DNA from: Symbiodinium natans
Taxonomy: Eukaryota; Sar; Dinophyceae; Suessiales; Symbiodiniaceae
Assembly (NCBI GenBank): GCA_905221605.1
Contig: CAJNDS010002357.1
Span: 110,001-174,000 of the forward strand
Direction: 5' to 3'
Length of the DNA stretch: 64,000 nucleotides
Part shown: positions 33,574 through 45,200 of the stretch, in pieces
Numbering within the stretch: the first letter of the stretch is position 1
Layout: the number at the start of each line of letters is the position of its first letter
Position numbers and translations under genes: made by a program
The notes under the pieces: generated by a model
Databases searched by the model: none
The model's input: the letters and a program-made list of their open reading frames with translations, nothing else
Told to the model about the DNA's origin: nothing

Positions 33574-34768
33574 GCTGCGAATTGCGGCTAAGAGCACGGG
33601 CTTGGATGACGTCAGGATGAGAGACTGCGAAATCCCATTGTTTGAGTTTGCACAGGTTAAGCCATCAGCCCCTCCCATCCCAGACAAGCAATCTGGACAA
33701 CGTGAAAGCTGTCCTGGCCTCCTTCAGGTCTGTCAAGACTCCCACCCTCAAGTTCCTCAAGATCCTGAACTCAATGTCGGCTCGTCCATCATGCTCCAGG
33801 CTTGAACAAATCCAAACTCCCTGCCCGGTCGCTCGAACCGAAGCCCCGATTCTCTAAGCCCTGGCCATTGAGCTCCAGTTTGATCCTAGGTGCTTCTGGC
33901 CCGCCAACGCAAAGCCTCCACGACGGCTACGCCTGAACTCGGCTCCACGCCAAAGAAGTGCGGAATGATGGACGGAAACTTACAAGCTCATGCTCAGTTT
34001 AGTGGAGGCAGGGGAGGTTTCACGAAATCAGCCAGAAAGCATTGAGCCCCATGGAGCACTTCGTTGCGCAGCACGCCGCCGTCAGACCGCAAAATGCAAA
34101 CCCCAAACTGCTCAAACCACTCCCCAAAACCTGAAAACCCTAACGCCCACGTCAAGCCCTGCCACTCAAAGCCGTGGGAGACACCGTGGCGGACGCGGCG
34201 TCCGCCTGCGACTCCGTATCCTGTGCTTAGGGCTTATAAGCTTTGTGGGTGTTTTGCATACACTCTTCGAGACCAGTTGGGTTGTGCGTCAGAACTCAGA
34301 AAGCAAGAAAAGCACAGCATGCATATGGTTTAGTCATGGTTCGTTGCCTCCCTGGTTCTGAGTACGCAGAAACATCCGAAGCAGACAAAAACAGTCGGAC
34401 TCTGCACAAATGAGGACTTCCGGCTACTCGGACCCCTAAGGATGTGCCCCTAAGAGGTCCACGTCATGAACTCCTAACAGGGCCCTTATAATACCCTTGC
34501 ATTCCCCTAGAGGATCTTTAAAAAGGGTCCCCAGACCCAAGGGTGCTCCCATGATAAACCCTAAACCCTACTCTCTATGATGCTTTCGTTCTCAGCCTGC
34601 TTGTAAGTTGGCTGCCGAGCTGTCTGCGGGTCCTCCAAAAGGCGACATCCAAACGCCCATCCTTGGACTATGACGCTGGGCAATGGAGTACAAGAGAAGT
34701 CGATGACATGTTGGTGCATATGCTCGACATGCCGGAGGGAGGGAGGGAGAGAGGGAGAGAGAGAGGGA

Positions 34769-34811
<43 letters not shown>

Positions 34812-35277
34812 CGAGAGAGACCGAAAGAACTGAAGGAACAAAGTGAGCGAGAGGGAGAGAGACAAAGGGAGAGAGTGCGCGAGAGAGAGAGAGCGAGAGA
34901 AACACAAAATACATCTCATACTTATTGAAGGTGTCGGCGCTCATGGACCCGACTTTTGATCCACTAGGTCAGACAGTGTACTCACAACCTATGGAGCGCC
35001 AATTCGGATTCGTATGGCGCTTGATTGGAGGTTTATGCTGCAGCTTATCTTGCAGCCAAGCGCATTGTGAGATGTATAGGCCAGTCCCCTCGATACGGTT
35101 GGGCGCAACCTGGTCATGACACTCCACTTAGACTGCTCTGCGGGCGTCTTCGTGCCCCACTTTGTGCCACGCCGGACCAAGGAAGAAAAGCCTCCAGGAA
35201 AGTTCTTCCTGGAGCGAGCGCAGTTGGCTAAGAAAGTAGAACGCTCTATTTTGGACATGTCCGGCGTTCGTATCTGA
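33574..35277 (+). CDS. Plus-strand multi-exon gene, function unknown
   Basis: Exons: 33574-33655 (LRIAAKSTGLDDVRMRDCEI then PLFEFAQ, donor CAG|GTTAAG); 33684-33798 (TSNLDNVKAVLASFRSVKTP then TLKFLKILNSMSA, probable GC donor), joined in phase; 34997-35066 (PIRIRMALDWRFMLQLILQP, donor ATT|GTGAGA); and the terminal exon 35132-35277 after CTTAG| (VFVPHFVPRRTKEEKPPGKF, then FLERAQLAKKVERSILDMSG and TGA). It is the only convincing plus-strand gene. The second exon has regularly spaced Lys/Arg, and the last is basic and helical. The family is not recognised. Exons between 33.8 and 35.0 kb were not resolved; a GA-rich repeat and a telomeric remnant lie there. Confidence 0.55.
34733..34905 (+). repeat. 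GA-rich simple repeat in an intron
   Basis: About 170 bases of GAGA/GGGA repeats with GCGAGA interruptions, inside the plus-strand gene. Spurious Ser/Leu-rich frames on the other strand come from it. Confidence 0.9.
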
Positions 35278-35999
35278 AGCACGGCTTCTCACAAACCGTC
35301 AGGAAAGGCAGCGGCTACAAAAGCGCCGAGATCATGTTCGAGGTGCGAATGGGCCATGACGGCAGGAGTCTCAAGCAAGGGCGGGGGGGGGAGGGGCCGG
35401 AAAGGCAGCGGAAGCCAGCTGAACCTTCAGCTCCAAGAGGGGTCCCGGAGGGGTTCGGGGTTGCCCTGGCATGAAACCTGAATCCCGCAACACTCCTGTC
35501 CACTTCCCACAAGCTGTCGGAGTTGTCCCAGCCATCATCCAACCTCAACAAGTTCATGGGCAGACTCTCATGTCTGGCCACTCTTGTAACATAATCCGAG
35601 AAGCAAGAATGCATCCAGGGAGTTTCCGTCGTGGAGCGTCAGGTTTCCATTGAAGGTGTCGATTCGCTCTTCGCACGCCGCCTGGCTGCTTGTGCTCTAA
35701 AACCATAATGTTGCGATGACCATCCAGAAATCTGGCTTCAGCCCGGGCACCTCTGTCATCTTGTGCGAGAAGCAGCCCAGCTTCGCCCCTCCGTTGCAGG
35801 GACTGCTGCGAAGGTCGTACCTTCTGCAACTTTGAAATCGTGTTCTTGGGCTTCGTGGCACCTGTTGGGACTTTGTCCGGCCGCCTAGAAGGCAACTTTC
35901 AGCATCTACCTCCAAGGCATACAAGCAGCGAGAGCACCCATTGGGCAATCAAGTCGGCGATGCTATATCGGGTTTCTATCACTCATGTCTGAAATTTCT
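35278..35999. other. No gene recognised
   Basis: A G-rich stretch (35380-35398) and open frames without domain features. Likely the intergenic space between the end of the plus-strand gene and the 3' end of the minus-strand gene ending at 36000, i.e. a tail-to-tail arrangement. Confidence 0.35.
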
Positions 36000-36528
36000 T
36001 CATGAAGCAGGAGGCTTGCAGATCTTTAGCACAATACTCTTAGCCTCTGTGGGAGCCCCGACAACCGTCCAGGATGCCCTGAAATCCTTCCCAAGGAACC
36101 AGCTGTTGTAGTGCCTCGGCCATTGCATTCGGAGACGGGTGGGTTTCAGCATCTTCTGTTGGGCTACCGATGACTGTTTGCAACGCAGCATGATTTCTCC
36201 TGCAATCTGAACCTGATCTTCAAAGCAAATGCATGTCGACCCACTGGCCCGGCAAGGTGTTGGGATACTTGATGGGGCACGTGCTTCCTCAACAGAGAAA
36301 TAAAGAGAAGGTTTGGTTGAAAAACACCCTCTCCTTCAATGTGAGGGCAAGCAGAAACAGAACTGAACCCGCGTAGAACCTTTATGTTCTTGTACAGTTC
36401 TCGGGGCTCGAGCAAGCAAGATGTCACAGAAACCCGAGCCAGAAAGTCCGAGGCGCAGCGTCTGGCCAAACTGTCGACCTCTCGCCATCTCCAGGTACTG
36501 GGAAAAGATGCGCCGCAGCTGCGGGTAC
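36000..36528 (-). CDS. 3' exons of an unidentified gene
   Basis: The terminal exon 36078-36000 begins after TTTCAG| and reads ASWTVVGAPTEAKSIVLKIC then KPPAS and TGA. An upstream exon from GCCCAG| at 36528 reads YPQLRRIFSQYLEMARGRQF. A segment about 36355-36205 (CPHIEGEGVFQPNLLFISLL) may be a third. Family unknown. Confidence 0.45.
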
Positions 36529-36640
36529 CTGGGCTGGCTCAATCGGCGATGCTGAAGCTGAACCGAAAGCGGCTGAAATCGGCTTAAAAGAACCAGAACC
36601 GAAAATTATTCTCTCATGGGTGTATAAGTGAGCGTGTGTA

Positions 36641-36895
36641 CGCATGTCTGTGTGTGTGTGTGTGCCCCTCTGTCTGTCTGCCTGTCGGTCTGCCTGTCTG
36701 CGTGCGTGCGTGAGTGCGTGTGGGTGTGCGGGTGTGTGGGTGTGCGGGTCCGTGGGTGTGTGGGTGTGCGGGTGTGCAGGTGTGGGTGTGGGTGTGGGTG
36801 CGGGTGTGGGTGCGGGCGGGTGCGTGGGGTGGGTCGGTGGGGGGGGAGGGGGGGCGGGGTGGGGGCGTGGGTGCGTTTGTGGTTGTGTGCGTACG
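36641..36895 (+). repeat. GT/GGGTGT-rich simple repeat
   Basis: About 250 bases made of GTGT, TGCC/TGTC, then GGGTGT and finally G-rich units. On the minus strand it gives spurious Thr/Pro/His-rich frames. Confidence 0.9.
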
Positions 36896-38913
36896 GGGCA
36901 CATTGCTGCCCACGCGATACTAAAGACAGGAAACACCGAATTCCTGTGCCCAAGATGGCCCTTGCTTTCTGTTTCCTCCTTGGGGCGTACCTGCTTCAGC
37001 GTTTGGGCGTCGCAGCCTAATGCGAGGAGCATTTGGCAGGGCAGTTGCTGTCCTCAAGGAAGAACGCGCAGTTGACATCCTTTGCCGGCCGCTCACGACA
37101 AAAAATGCTTTGCCCGGCAGCCCGGCATTTCAATCAGTCGGCGTAGAAGGCTTGGTGGCACGTACTTGAACGTTGAGGTCTCAATCACACTTTCACAGCG
37201 TGAACGCGCAGATGCAGGACAGAGAAAGCCAGCGCATCCCTGCGATGTATCGTCTTGGCGAGCAACAGCTCAAGCACGACCGGACTCCGTTAGACTACGA
37301 AATCCAGGAGTCCACACTTCATCTCGTGATGCTCTTGCGGGGCAGCATGCGGACATCCGATATCCTCGCGAGGGTATGCCTCGTATGAGATGCCAGCTGC
37401 AGGCTGCGCCGCCCAGCCACGCTCTCTTGAAGCAGGTGCGCTTAACGGAGGAAAACAGAAAGCAAGGCCTTCTTTTCCGTGTTCTCCTCCTCAAGCGAAG
37501 CACATTCTGGGTATCGGCGTACAGCAATGTGCCACCTACCCGCACAGCACCGATTGCACTCGCGACCGCATCTTACTACTAGGTGTAGTCCCAGGCGCTG
37601 CCCATCCTCGAAAACCCCGACTGATGCAGAGACCTGACCAGGTATTGAGGCCGCGTAGTAAGAAACGAAAAGGGTAGAAATAGCGTACAAAGCAGCAGCA
37701 GTCAGGCAGTTCTCGGCCAGACTGTCTTGGAGGCTGTGGAGATTAATGGTGTCCATCTGTTGTAGTACAGATTGGCACCCAAGAACAATGTGGCGAACCC
37801 AAATGTTGTCCGTGGATGCCGAGCGCAACCTATCATGAGGCTAACGTCCTAACCCGGCAAGCATACCTCACCACAGTACCTGTACCCAAGCCAACTTTTA
37901 TGGCCATTGCCGGACCTTACATCCAGAAAGCCTCGCATATCACTGACCTCCGTTCTGAACATACGACTCCGGTTCAATTATCCTGAAGCTGAGAAGACCC
38001 GAGCACTGGCTGTATTCTTACCATCCCTTGCGGCTGAACGAGCAGCTTCATCTTGTAGAGTTGAGGTGAAGGAAGCACAGCAATGAGATCAGTCGATTCA
38101 ACAGTGGCGCGAGCTGTATATGCACTGCAGCGCAAGCCTAATGGTGTCTGGCCTGTACGTTGCCTGTGGGCTTCTCGGACAGCTGAAGCGTGCACTCTAC
38201 CCTTCGCCAAACCTGAGACGTTGCAAGCTTCAGGGTTGAGGGTGTACGGTCTTTAAGCGCCCTTCGTTACCCTTCGCTCTTATTGCTCAAGCATCAATTA
38301 CTCGGTCATGCCGCTCAGACCCTTGAAGGCATGAGGCTGATGAACGCACAGCAGCGAGAACGGAGCTGTTGAAGTGCTGACTAAGACGCGGGGTGGAGGC
38401 ACTAAAGTCACTTAGAATCGTCTCTCTCTGGTAGCCCGAACACTCTCAAAGTTACATGTTGTGATCATCCTTGCTCTACCCACAGCCAACCACCCAGTCC
38501 ACAAGTTGTGGCGGTTATGTTCCTGCCAGTGTTCAAGGCAAGCCAAGATGAGAAAACCGTATGAGCGATGCCACCGGCGGTTTCCCTGTCCGAAACGAAT
38601 GCCAGGACACCGGGCCTGTTGGGGAAACAGGCTCTTGGGCAGTGGCGTGGCCCTGCACGTTGCAGCGCGCTCTCGGATGCTCCAGGGCAAACCAGAGTCC
38701 CGCAGGGCTGGAACCTTGCAGGGAGCTGCTGCTCATGTGGTGTAACTGCAGTTCTCACTGCGCATGTGGTCGCATGTGAGGGTTTCCTGCGTAGGGGTAC
38801 CCTATTGGGGTCCTTATTATAAGGGAATCCTACTATTAGGGGGTCTATAACCCCCATGTGACTTCAAGCAGTCCAGTGATCCCGCGAGAGGATCCTTGAT
38901 GAGCCCAGGGCAC
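36896..38913. other. Unassigned; one exon candidate
   Basis: On the minus strand about 37828-37640 (VLQQMDTINLHSLQDSLAEN then a hydrophobic stretch) looks coding but has no family. Around 38.5-38.75 kb all minus frames are open and no choice could be made. The repeat element at 38778-38872 follows the discoidin exon. Confidence 0.3.
38778..38872 (+). repeat. Short interspersed repeat, family of TTTCCGAAATTAGGGGTACC
   Basis: GTGAGGGTTTCCTGCGTAGG, then GGTACCC, GGGGTCCTTATTATAAGGGA, ATCCTACTATTAGGGGG and ending CCCCCATGTG. It shares blocks in order with 51530-51630 and, reversed, 44941-45010, and with the start of 18793-18860. Confidence 0.7.
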
Positions 38914-39526
38914 CTTCCTGCCAGAGATCTGAAGCACCAGAAGGTGCCGACTCATCACGGCCCCAGATCGAAAAGGAGCGTATGCCAAAGAAGACCCCAA
39001 AGTTCCAAGGATCCTGGTGTCCCTTCTGCATCTGGAGCCGGATATACCTGGAAGGTTCCTGCCAGCCACTGACATGGACTTCGGCATTGAAGTTGCTGGT
39101 GGGCTTGGGGCTCGACTTGCTAGAAGAGCGCTCAGTCCAGGGACCTGTTGCCTGCCGGCGGCTGGAGAGAGACCACTCATCCGCCATAGATTGGGCCCAC
39201 CACGTCCAGGCCACAGACTCCACGGCAGCTTCCTCCGGAAGCTCCATGATGATCCAAGCCTCCTGTTCGCCCTTCGCCGCGAACCACTCAGTGTCGTAAT
39301 CCGCGTCGATCATCCTCTCCGCGCCGCGGGCCTGATACTCGCTGCTTGCCGTCGCCTGGCATGTCGAGGTCAAGGGCACAACTGCAGGTCGGCGCCGGAC
39401 AGTCACAGGGGAGCCATCCACACTGCCCTCGACAGCTGCATTGGGGAGCCACGCCGCTATGCGCACTTGGGAGATCGTGTCAGAGAAGTCCAGCCACCAT
39501 CGCAGAGCAGCCCCTGATGAACCCAC
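38914..39526 (-). CDS. Discoidin (F5/8 type C) domain protein, exon(s)
   Basis: From GGCACAG| at 39527 one exon of about 204 codons carries the end of one galactose-binding-like domain (RWWLDFSDTISQVRIAAWLP) followed by a complete one: ATASSEYQARGAERMIDADY, DTEWFAAKGEQEAWIIMELP, WTWWAQSMADEWSL, and the closing strand EPSRYIRLQMQKGH then FGVFFGIRSFSIWG. These are the core features of F5/8C domains, which bind sugars or phospholipids, usually outside the cell. A short Ser/Lys-rich insert replaces the loop between strands. The likely donor is GGAAG|GTGCCC at 38913. Upstream exons were not traced, and it appears to be part of a tandem-domain protein. Confidence 0.72.
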
Positions 39527-40257
39527 CTGTGCCGCGAGCTAGCACATCTTATTAGCGGACCACGATGGCAATAAAACCCTAACATGTCTGCTGGTTGTGC
39601 CGAGCTACGCATCATGCGCCCCTATTTGAACACGATTCGCGGCTACTTTGTGCGGGCATGCGACATGAGGGTCAAGGTGGCCAAAAACTCTGGATATCAT
39701 GTTTGTTGTTGGGTATTCCCCACTGCCGCGTGATGGCACGTTGTGACCTCAAAAATGACCGCAACACCTGTGCCATTCTGTCCTAAGATGAAACACGGCA
39801 ACGTCAGACGCCTGACGCGTGCCTTGACACAAGGCTGTATGACTGAACACACCTGTCCTGCAGAGTTTAGGGTTTGGGCTGAGGTCCCAGGCCCGAATCC
39901 AATAAGAACCCCTTGCTCTTGCTATCGAATGTGTGGGGTTGATGCCCTTGAGTAATTCCTGGAGGGGAGGGGCGGAGCAGCAAGGGACGAGTGCATCTTC
40001 TCCACCGAGCATTTGCTCTCCCAGTGATCCTAGTGTCCTAGTGCCAGGATGCCTCATAGACTTGTGACCGCCAGCTTGCAGATGCACCGCCGCAATCCAT
40101 CTGACTGTCCGACAGGAAGATGCAAGGGGCAACTCGGCGTCAGCTAGGTTACGCTTGGGTGCGTTTGGGACCTTTTAGACTTTATAAGCACTTAAGGCTC
40201 GCTTATCTGAAGCACGCTACAAAAGTAAACTGAACTTGTTGCACCAAAGGTCATTTC

Positions 40258-40640
40258 TCAGAGTGAAGACGCGCCGACATGAACTCCATCGAAACGCGGC
40301 TGGTCCGCATCCTTCTTCAAGACAGGAATTGCATGGAATTGCTGATGAGGGCGTTGGCTTTAGCAGACGTGCAGAGGATGAGTGAGTAGCAGACTGAGAC
40401 GAGACCCCTCCACAACCTTTGAACACCTAACTGCATCAGACTCCTCAGCATACCTGCCGAGCCGGTCCATGTGAAGCTTCTGAGTCCTCGCAGTCTGCCA
40501 ACACGGGAAGGCAATAGGGGGGCGCAACAAAATGCTTGTAACCGCATCGGTGGTGATTTGAAAACAAGTTTGCTTAATGATCACCTCGCCCCCGGCCATG
40601 GAATCAAAACACATAGCTCTGCATTGTTGAAAGTCCTGGA
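40258..40640 (-). CDS. Unidentified protein, last two exons
   Basis: The first exon, about 40640-40454, reads LEALQDFQQCRAMCFDSMAG then GEVIIKQTCFQITTDAV and ends CTCGGCAG|GTATGC. The last exon reads QFHAIPVLKKDADQPRFDGV then HVGASSL and TGA at 40258; starting it at CTAAAG|CCAACG (about 40350) makes the phase fit. No domain was recognised. Confidence 0.5.
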
Positions 40641-40641
40641 G

Positions 40642-42184
40642 GGCTTCCAGAGACAATCAGGGGCTCGGCCGCCAAAGCTCCGGAGGTCCTCACAGAGCTG
40701 CAAGACTGAATGGTCAGGCGATCGCTCTGCATTTTGGGCTTGTTACATCCGTATGCAAAGCTGCCTCTCAGCTCAGTATCCGTACTAAATCCTGTCTGCT
40801 AGCCTTGCATGAGGGGCTACAAGGAACATGCATGATTTCACACTGGCAAGTGGCTCGTTGATTGCTAAAGGCGACTTTTGTTTGAATGGCCAGGCTCACC
40901 GACAAGCCACCTTGCACTGAAAGTTGCAGGTGGCACAGGTTTCGTTGGAAGCACCGGCAAATGATCAGGTGAAGTCGGCACGAGGGATACCAACATGTAG
41001 GTGAAGTACAGGGAGCACAAGCCACCTTGGCAGGGAAGGCACCCCGGGCAAATGCAACGGCTTAAAGCCCAAAGCTAGATTTTCCAAAGTGAGAGAGATT
41101 CGTTCATCCTGGGACTCCTGAATCCGTCACAGTGTGCAGGACTCCAGCACTCCAGAACTCTGAACTACGACTCTCATACGAAGAGCAATTTCTCAATGCC
41201 AGACACCTGTGGTGGGAAGGACTTCAGAAAACTCGGCGGGGCGCTACATGGGCGATGTTTTCTGTGTAGGTTCCATGCAGTACATGCTGTTCTGTTTGTT
41301 CTATGCTTGCCATCCCGGACTGATTCCACAGAAGGAGCCTGCACATGATTGCAAGCAAGTTGCAAACAACAGCGCCACCTTTGGCCCAACCAAAGGAGGA
41401 GCAGGCTTTGCCACCATGCCGGGCCATTGGAAAAAACCACAGAGGGCCTCGCAGTCGCCTTGCCCTAAGCACCTCAAAGTCTTCGAATGTCCGAGCCTGA
41501 ACACCCGTGTTGAGAGCTGTGCCCATGACCTGCCCAGGCTTTTCTGGCCCAATCCTTCCAAACTCTTGTCCCTCCCAAGCGCAAAAAAAAAACACCCATG
41601 CTTTCTTATGGCCGCGTGCATTGCATGCTCCAGGGCCGCTCCTATCCGAGTCATTGCTTGAGGCCACACATCTCTGGAGTGACGGGTGGGGGTCTTCCTG
41701 AAGCACTGAAATTTACTTGAAATTAAGAAGGTAGTACGGAGCCCAGTTGCCTGGAATCCTGTCAACAGCCATTGGACCCATCAGGACCCAAGCCGAAAGA
41801 TGTCCCAGTGCAGTGCTCAATGTCGTCTAGGCCCCTGTGCAGGTCTGAGTTGAATCAGCGGAGTAGAGTGCCCACAGGGCAAGTTCCCTACCCCTAGGCT
41901 CGGCGCTGCCAGTTTTCTACTTCAGCCTCGTCAGCCTATGCAGCAGCTGCGATCTACGACGCTCGCCAGCCACTGTGCACCCGAAATCTGCCTAACTGCT
42001 TCAGGTCCGGGGGAGTGATTCTCGAACTGTCAGGTGACTTCGAGTTGTCAGCTCCCTGTGCTGCATGGGTTGTCCGTGACAGGATGGGCGTTCAGATTCC
42101 GTATGCTGCATGGGGCTGCAAAGGCATAGATGGGTGGCTGTAGAGCTGAAGCCTCATTCACAGGCTGATTAGGCCCGGCTCTGC
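40642..42184. other. Mostly unassigned
   Basis: A minus-strand candidate at about 41665-41605 (RIGAALEHAMHAAIRKHG) looks coding. Larger open frames over 41209-41765 on both strands show no features. Likely the gap between genes plus introns. Confidence 0.3.
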
Positions 42185-42242
42185 TCAGACCCGCTTCTTC
42201 TTCGCCACCTCCTTCCGTGCCTTCTGAGGGGTCTCCTCGTGT
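42185..42242 (-). CDS. Terminal exon of the acidic/basic-repeat gene
   Basis: After AACTCAG| the frame reads HEETPQKARKEVAKKKRV and stops with TGA. The Lys-rich end fits a nuclear or nucleolar location. Confidence 0.6.
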
Positions 42243-45200
42243 CTGAGTTGCATGACTGTCCCTCGAGTCCCTCGAGTTTTCGCATCAGATTCGGGCTAAG
42301 CTTCCATACAAGTTGCCCAAGGCAAAGTTGCCCAGGCCCTAGTCGAGAGCGTGTGTAGCAAGTCGCTGAAACCCTGGACCCTGCCTTCCCATAGCCAATG
42401 AGAAAGCCCCAACTCGGAACAAAGTCCTCGCATTATGACTTCAGCATCCTTCAGCATCCTCATGAACCCTTGTTGCTGCAAATGCCACGCCCACAAGAAC
42501 TGAAAGCTCACCATCCTCACTTAGAAAACGATACGCCGCGTGTCCTCGCTGCTGACTTTCCTTTTTGCTGTCTTCTTCGTGTCTTTGTCCTTGTCCTTTT
42601 GTGGCGCGACTTTGTCCTGAGAGTGAATCACCAGCTCCGTAAGCCGAAGGGTCGTGTAAGAGCCCTGTTTGCATGTTAATTTTGGCATGGCAAATAGCCG
42701 CACCTGAGAAAAGACGCTCGACAAAATGGCTAGAATGCTTCTCAGCGGCGCCATAGCACCACAAAGTTCAGTACTGAAACTTTCTCAGATATGAAGGAAA
42801 AGTACAGTCACATCAACACGGCACTCGCACAAGGTTTTGCAGCGCATGCGCCCCGAAACCTCCTCAATCAGAATCTTGGAGCTATTGCCGACCTTGGGTT
42901 TCTTGTCTTTCAATTCTTTTGATTTTCGCACATCCTCGGCTTCCTTCAGCTTTGCCTTCAGTAGGAGCGTCACGGGTGAATTTGGGGCAGGGATGCTCTC
43001 CACAAAAGGGCGCATGAGCCAAACTCGCCAGCCGATAGTTTGACAAAGGCGACACAAGCGACACAAACCCTAAAACCCTCAACCCTAAACCCTAAACCCC
43101 ATAGCCCTAGCCCCTAATCCCTAACCCCAAACCAAGTCCAGGCTAGGGGGTTCGAAGGAGCAACGAAGCTGGCGCGCCTTCGTCTTGCTGGCCTTGCTCT
43201 TTACTGGCACGTCCGGCGAACCATTCTCCTCCGGCCAAAGAATTACAAGACCGGGAATACAGCTTTGTCGCTCTTGTGGTTCCGTCCTAGCCTGGCTAGT
43301 GGAGGAATTCATCCCCGGGACAAATCTGTTCTACGAGTTTGTTCCAGTGGAGGACCTGGGGCCCTGGAGTGCAGGAGTCTAGGGGAAAGTCTTGTCCTGC
43401 CTTACGTGGTAAGTACGACGAACTTTCGGCCTGCTGCAGTATAGCAAGTATGGTCAGGAATTAGGGCTCAGAAGGCATGTGTTTCTGCGCAAAGCCGGCG
43501 TTGCCAACAGACTGCTTGTTCCTCAGATAGCCCTTCAGACACGACTTAAGCTCTTCCGGAACACACAGCCGAACAGTGCCCGAACCTCTGATGTGCCACA
43601 AAACACCTCTTCGGGCAAAGCCGCCCAAGCACCGACCACAGACAAGAAAATTTGGCTCAAACCCAAATCCCCGAACCTTCCACCCTCACCACCTGCCTCC
43701 TGACGAGATTTTCGCATGGCTTTGAGCGTCACTTCGCGTTCCTGTGCAGGGTAAGGCGCGCTTTGTGGGAAGCTCCAAGCTTCATGTGTTTTTGTTCGTC
43801 TCGGCTTCCGAGCTGAGTCTTACACTGCAGTCGGTTTGTTTGATGTAGGTGGTATGCCAACGCCAGCTTTAGAGGCAGAGGGATCGCGGCCTGAAGGACG
43901 CCTTCTTGTTGGCAAGGAGGTATGCCGAGAGCCAGAAGACATGCAGGCTGCCAGCGCAGCTTCCATGATTCGTTTCATATCTATACGGATACAGATGCCA
44001 AAAGACATGCCAATTGCCACATCCGTTCGATCAAGATGGAACCGCAACTTCTCGAAATCGGCAAGAAACCTCCTAGACTGCCTCTCCTGGCGGGAGTTAC
44101 TCTTTGTTGGTCTGTCGGTCCTCGTTCTTCGTTTCGTCGTGCCCGTCGTCGTTTGGTGCTGCTTGTTCTTGTTTGTTGCTCAGGGTATAGGGATCAGGGT
44201 TACTAAGCCCTAAACCGTAAACCCTAAACCCTTTTGCAACAGGCTTCTGAGGTCCGCGCCCGGAGTGTGCAAACCCTAAACCCTAAACCCTGAACCCTTT
44301 TTAACACGGACCTCTGAAGCCTGTCCTAAACCCTAAACCCTAAGTGGGTTGGCACCTTAAGCTTCGGCCCGAGGTGCTGCCTTTTGTTAGCCTCGGTCAA
44401 TTTTCCACTCCACTCCTAGGCTGCCTGCCGCAAAGTGCTTTGCTGCATTGCGAGCCTTAACCCTCTTAAGCCCGAGACACCCAAAAACAACACCAAGGCA
44501 CAACCCGAAGTCCCTTCCGTCCTCGCGCGCTCGCAGCCGCATGTTGCGGAGCTCAGCCCCACGCCGGCCGGGTTCCTCAATTAACGTCATGTACCAGAAA
44601 CCATGTCGCAAGCACACAGTGAATGTCAGCATGTCGAGGGTGCCCTTATGGTCCGAATCAAAACTGGGTGCATGTTCTGCCTCAGTGTCACTCCCATTCA
44701 AAATTACAGTAGGTTGCTGGGTTGCCCTTTCTTGCTTAAAGAGGTTTATAATAAGGAACCTCAACCCCCCCCCCCCAACAAAAGGGAAGAAGGGTACCTG
44801 GTATCCTAGTCTTGGAAAGCAGCACCCATCCGCCTCGTCGGATGGCTCCTCGGCGGGCTCAGACTCAGGATCCTCAGGAGCCTGAGCGTTTAGGGTTTAG
44901 GGCTCAGAAACAAACACATGGGGGTACACGAAAATTGGGGGCCCCTAACATAGAGCGCCAGTAGTAGGATTCCCTTATAGGTACCCCAGTTTCGGAGACT
45001 GCCACATGAGTCAAAAACCGTAGAGATCCGAACCCTGGCCTCCTCCTCTTCCTCCTCTTGCGCCAAGGCGTTCCGTGCTTTGAGCTTCTTTGACTTCTTC
45101 TCCTACCAGTAAGAAACATTGAAGATGGAAGTCCCTGACCTTTCTTCTCGACTTGTGAGGCACAGACCATTTTGCTGTTTTGGAGAAAGGGGACATGGAG

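Noticed and set aside
36424-37075. Long Thr/Pro/His-rich frame with apparent Arg-rich end
   Set aside because: Most of it is the GT/GGGTGT repeat. Only the short exon ending near 36440 has protein-like composition, in another frame.
43651-43665. TTTGGCTCAA as another spliced-leader relic
   Set aside because: The match is only ten bases, the upstream part does not fit, and it lies within another open segment.
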